Below, piece by piece: positions 5,041-7,512 of a DNA stretch of 7,512 nucleotides (the stretch's first letter is position 1; the number at the start of each line of letters is the position of its first letter). This stretch comes from Bacteroidales bacterium (GTDB lineage Bacteria; Bacteroidota; Bacteroidia; Bacteroidales; UBA4181), in the NCBI GenBank assembly GCA_031264715.1, contig JAISDP010000121.1, forward strand, positions 1 through 7,512. Reading direction: 5' to 3'. The notes under the pieces are model-generated. The model was not told where the DNA came from. It made no database searches and saw nothing but the letters and a program-made list of their open reading frames with translations. Both the position numbers and the translations under genes were made by a program.

Positions 5041-6546
5041 ATGGCACAAATTATAGACCACATCTCGAGAACCTTTAATGAATACTTACTCATGCCGGGA
5101 CTGACAACGAAAGAATGTATCCCCGGCAAAGTCAGCCTGCAAACCCCGCTGGTAAAATACCGCAAAGGCGACAAGGCCGGTTTGCTGTTAAACATCCCCT
5201 TTGTATCGGCCATCATGCAATCGGTATCCGACGATTGCATGGCGATTGCCCTCGCCCGCAACGGCGGACTTTCGTTCATTTTTGGTTCCCAATCCGTCGA
5301 AAGCCAGGCCGAAATGGTGCGCAAAGTGAAGAAATATAAAGCCGGATTCGTCAACAGCGATGCCAACCTGACTCCCGAACATACCCTGGGGGATGTCATC
5401 GAATTGAAAGAACGCACGGGTTTTTCAACGGTTGGCATCACCCACGACGGCACATCGAACGGCAAGCTCCTGGGTATGGTCACCAGCAGGGATTACCGTC
5501 CGGGCAGGGATAGCGCCGATAAAAAAGTAAAGGATTTTATGACGCCTTTTGCAAAATTAGTGACGGGAAAATACGGTATCAGCCTGGATGAGGCCAACGA
5601 TATTATCTGGGACAACAAGATCAATACCCTCCCGGTGATTGACGAGAACCGGCATTTGAAATATTTTGTTTTCCGGAAAGATTATGACAACCACAAGAAC
5701 AATCCCAACGAGCTGCTGGACGACCGCAAGAGTTTGCTGGCGGGAGCAGGCATCAACACAAGGGATTATGCCGAACGGATACCCCGGTTGGTGGATGCAG
5801 GCGTTGACGTGCTGTGCATCGACTCGTCCGACGGGTATTCGGAATGGCAGCAGGAAACCATACGCTTTGTAAGGGATACATATGGCGACCGGGTGAAGAC
5901 AGGCGCAGGAAATGTTGTTGACCGGGACGGTTTCCGCTACCTGGCCGATGCAGGCGCCGATTTCATCAAAGTTGGGATCGGCGGCGGTTCTATATGCATT
6001 ACCAGGGAACAAAAGGGAATCGGCCGCGGACAAGCCACAGCGTTGATTGAAGTAGCCGGCGCGCGCGACGAGTATTTCGAGGAAACCGGCGTGTATATCC
6101 CCATCTGTTCCGATGGCGGCATCGTACAGGATTACCACATGGCGCTTGCATTGGCCATGGGCGCCGATTTCATCATGATGGGCAGGTATTTTGCACGTTT
6201 CGACGAAAGTCCGACCAAGAAGCTGATGTTAGGCGGCACCCATGTGAAGGAATACTGGGGCGAAGGCTCCAACCGCGCACGAAACTGGCAACGGTACGAC
6301 ATGGGCGGCAGCGCCCGACTGAAATTCGAGGAAGGCGTGGACAGCTATGTGCCCTATGCCGGCAAACTCAAGGACAACCTCGAAGTTACCCTGGGTAAGG
6401 TCAAATCGACCATGTGCAGTTGCGGAGCATTATCAATTCCCGAACTGAAACGGGTTGCCAAAATAACACTGGTGTCTTCGACGAGTATTATCGAAGGCGG
6501 CGCGCATGATGTTATTTTGAAGGAAACAAAAACCAGTGAAGAGTGA
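5041..6546 (+). CDS. guaB: IMP dehydrogenase, Tritrichomonas-like divergent type
   Basis: This cytosolic enzyme oxidises IMP to XMP with NAD+, the first committed step to GMP. The 501-residue product has the (beta/alpha)8 catalytic domain interrupted by a CBS pair at about 102-220. The catalytic loop reads GIGGGSICITREQKG with the nucleophile Cys319; common bacterial enzymes have GPGSICTTR. Asp261 lies in CIDSSDG, and the mobile flap carries the Arg418-Tyr419 dyad in NWQRYD. YWGEGS (405-410) replaces the usual YRGMGS. From my memory of the Tritrichomonas foetus enzyme these landmarks have identical numbers, as do Lys310 and Glu431, the residues linked to weak mycophenolic acid binding. The start at ATG 5041 aligns with that protein; an in-frame TTG at 5014 would add nine residues and overlaps the promoter. 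The gene is convergent with purC. It ends in an intact C-terminus (GGAHDVILKE). Confidence 0.95.
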   Translation: MAQIIDHISRTFNEYLLMPGLTTKECIPGKVSLQTPLVKYRKGDKAGLLLNIPFVSAIMQSVSDDCMAIALARNGGLSFIFGSQSVESQAEMVRKVKKYKAGFVNSDANLTPEHTLGDVIELKERTGFSTVGITHDGTSNGKLLGMVTSRDYRPGRDSADKKVKDFMTPFAKLVTGKYGISLDEANDIIWDNKINTLPVIDENRHLKYFVFRKDYDNHKNNPNELLDDRKSLLAGAGINTRDYAERIPRLVDAGVDVLCIDSSDGYSEWQQETIRFVRDTYGDRVKTGAGNVVDRDGFRYLADAGADFIKVGIGGGSICITREQKGIGRGQATALIEVAGARDEYFEETGVYIPICSDGGIVQDYHMALALAMGADFIMMGRYFARFDESPTKKLMLGGTHVKEYWGEGSNRARNWQRYDMGGSARLKFEEGVDSYVPYAGKLKDNLEVTLGKVKSTMCSCGALSIPELKRVAKITLVSSTSIIEGGAHDVILKETKTSEE

Positions 6547-6572
6547 AGAATCTTCCCTGATTTACACCACTT

Positions 6573-7512
6573 TCAACCTTCAACGTTCAACTGCGACAGG
6601 CAGTCGATCACATTCTTTTCAATGCGTTGCGTCAGGTTTCCGGTATCAGCCCTTTGGAAGGTTTCGCCCGTGATGTTTTCATAGAGTTCAACGTACCGGT
6701 CGGATACTTGACGGACATACTCGTCGGACATGGCAGGCGCTTTTTGACCTTCCTGTCCCTGGAACCCGTTTTCGATGAGCCATTGACGCACAAATTCTTT
6801 CGAAAGCTGCTTTTGTTGCTCCCCTTTGGCCAAACGTTCCCCGTAACCCTTGGCATAAAAGTATCGCGACGAATCGGGAGTATGAATTTCGTCGATCAGG
6901 TAGATTTTACCGTCCCTTTTCCCGAATTCATATTTGGTATCCACCAGTATCAGTCCCTTTTCGGCTGCCATTTGCGTGCCGCGGGCAAACAGGGCCTGCG
7001 TATATTTTTCCAGCTGCTCATAATCGTCCTTCAATACCACGCCCTGTGCGATGATCTCCTCGCGCGAAATATCCAAATCGTGTCCTTCGGCAGCTTTGGT
7101 AGTGGGGGTGATGATGGGTTCTGCAAACTTTTGGTTTTCTCTCATCCCGTCGGGGAGAGGTACGCCGCACAAGGAGCGGAATCCATCACGGTATTCGCGC
7201 CACGCGTGTCCGGTGAGGTATCCGCGAATCACCATTTCCACTTTGAACGGTTCGCAACGCACCCCGACGGTTACCATCGGGTCGGGTGAAGCCACCTTCC
7301 AGTTGGGAACGATATCGGCCGTAGCATCCAGAAATTTGGCGGCAATCTGGTTTAATACCTGCCCTTTGTAAGGAATACCGCGCGGCAACACCACGTCGAA
7401 TGCCGAAATACGGTCGCTGGCCACCATCACCAGGTAACGGCCGTCGATGTCGTATACGTCTCTTACTTTTCCTGTATAAAGTCCCTTCTGTCCGGGAAAA
7501 TGAAAATCTGTT
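6573..7512 (-). CDS. purC: SAICAR synthetase PurC, 5' end beyond the right edge
   Basis: The enzyme joins aspartate to CAIR with ATP, forming SAICAR in de novo purine synthesis. The window shows 312 residues, and the frame stays open to the right edge, starting TDFHFPGQKGLYTGKVRD. Only about six residues are probably missing by comparison with Bacteroides PurC. In visible numbering the ATP loop is GKVRD (14-18), followed by SDRISAFD (32-39). RGYLTGHAW is at 96-104, the first family signature VDTKYEFGK at 190-198, and the second, DEIHTPDSSRYF, at 207-218. At about 318 residues this is the long form usual in Bacteroidetes, versus about 237 in E. coli. A GTG at 7430 is an internal valine, not the start, because conserved residues precede it. 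Its stop lies 26 bases from the IMP dehydrogenase stop, with no clear terminator between. Confidence 0.96.
   Translation of the reverse strand, partial: TDFHFPGQKGLYTGKVRDVYDIDGRYLVMVASDRISAFDVVLPRGIPYKGQVLNQIAAKFLDATADIVPNWKVASPDPMVTVGVRCEPFKVEMVIRGYLTGHAWREYRDGFRSLCGVPLPDGMRENQKFAEPIITPTTKAAEGHDLDISREEIIAQGVVLKDDYEQLEKYTQALFARGTQMAAEKGLILVDTKYEFGKRDGKIYLIDEIHTPDSSRYFYAKGYGERLAKGEQQKQLSKEFVRQWLIENGFQGQEGQKAPAMSDEYVRQVSDRYVELYENITGETFQRADTGNLTQRIEKNVIDCLSQLNVEG

Noticed and set aside
6547..6572. Bidirectional terminator between the IMP dehydrogenase and purC genes
   Set aside because: The 26-base gap has no stable stem and no T-run on either strand.
7428..7430. GTG as the start codon of purC
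   Set aside because: The conserved N-terminus including GKVRD continues in frame to the right edge, so this codon is an internal valine.

Overview
The window looks like a chromosomal segment of a Bacteroidetes bacterium, most likely Bacteroidales. The evidence is an ECF sigma factor of the Bacteroides type, a long Bacteroidetes-type PurC, the lack of clear Shine-Dalgarno sites, and several matches to the Bacteroides promoter pattern (TTTG, about 20 bases, TAnnTTTG).

Layout. Positions 1-50 hold the first codons of a minus-strand gene for an exported protein, cut by the left edge. A full consensus Bacteroides promoter with an overlapping palindrome lies upstream at 111-142. Positions 143-959 hold no convincing gene. 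This stretch is a mosaic of repeats: a 117-base inverted-repeat pair (161-277 and 466-582) around a 188-base centre, short tandem arrays inside each arm, a third copy of the outer arm module, two diverged 49-base repeats, several hairpins, and a recurring nonamer CCTGACRGG. At 960-4143 are two minus-strand genes, probably one transcript: a small MscS-type mechanosensitive channel followed after 19 bases by a 761-residue DUF5682-family protein. Divergent from mscS, at 4341-4928, is an ECF sigma-70 factor with no anti-sigma gene beside it. Then come an IMP dehydrogenase on the plus strand (5041-6546) and, convergent with it and 26 bases away, purC on the minus strand, which runs off the right edge.

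Function. The last two genes belong to purine synthesis: PurC acts before IMP, and IMP dehydrogenase commits IMP to guanine nucleotides. They are convergent, so they are not co-transcribed. MscS and DUF5682 form a separate unit whose joint role is unknown. DUF5682 proteins are usually found with MoxR-type ATPases and VWA proteins, and none is visible here.

The most notable observations are as follows. The IMP dehydrogenase belongs to the divergent type known from the parasite Tritrichomonas foetus, with catalytic and drug-selectivity residues at identical numbering. The composite repeat element sits downstream of the DUF5682 gene. DUF5682 is paired with MscS. The sigma factor is an orphan. 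The left-edge gene has a textbook promoter overlapped by a palindrome.
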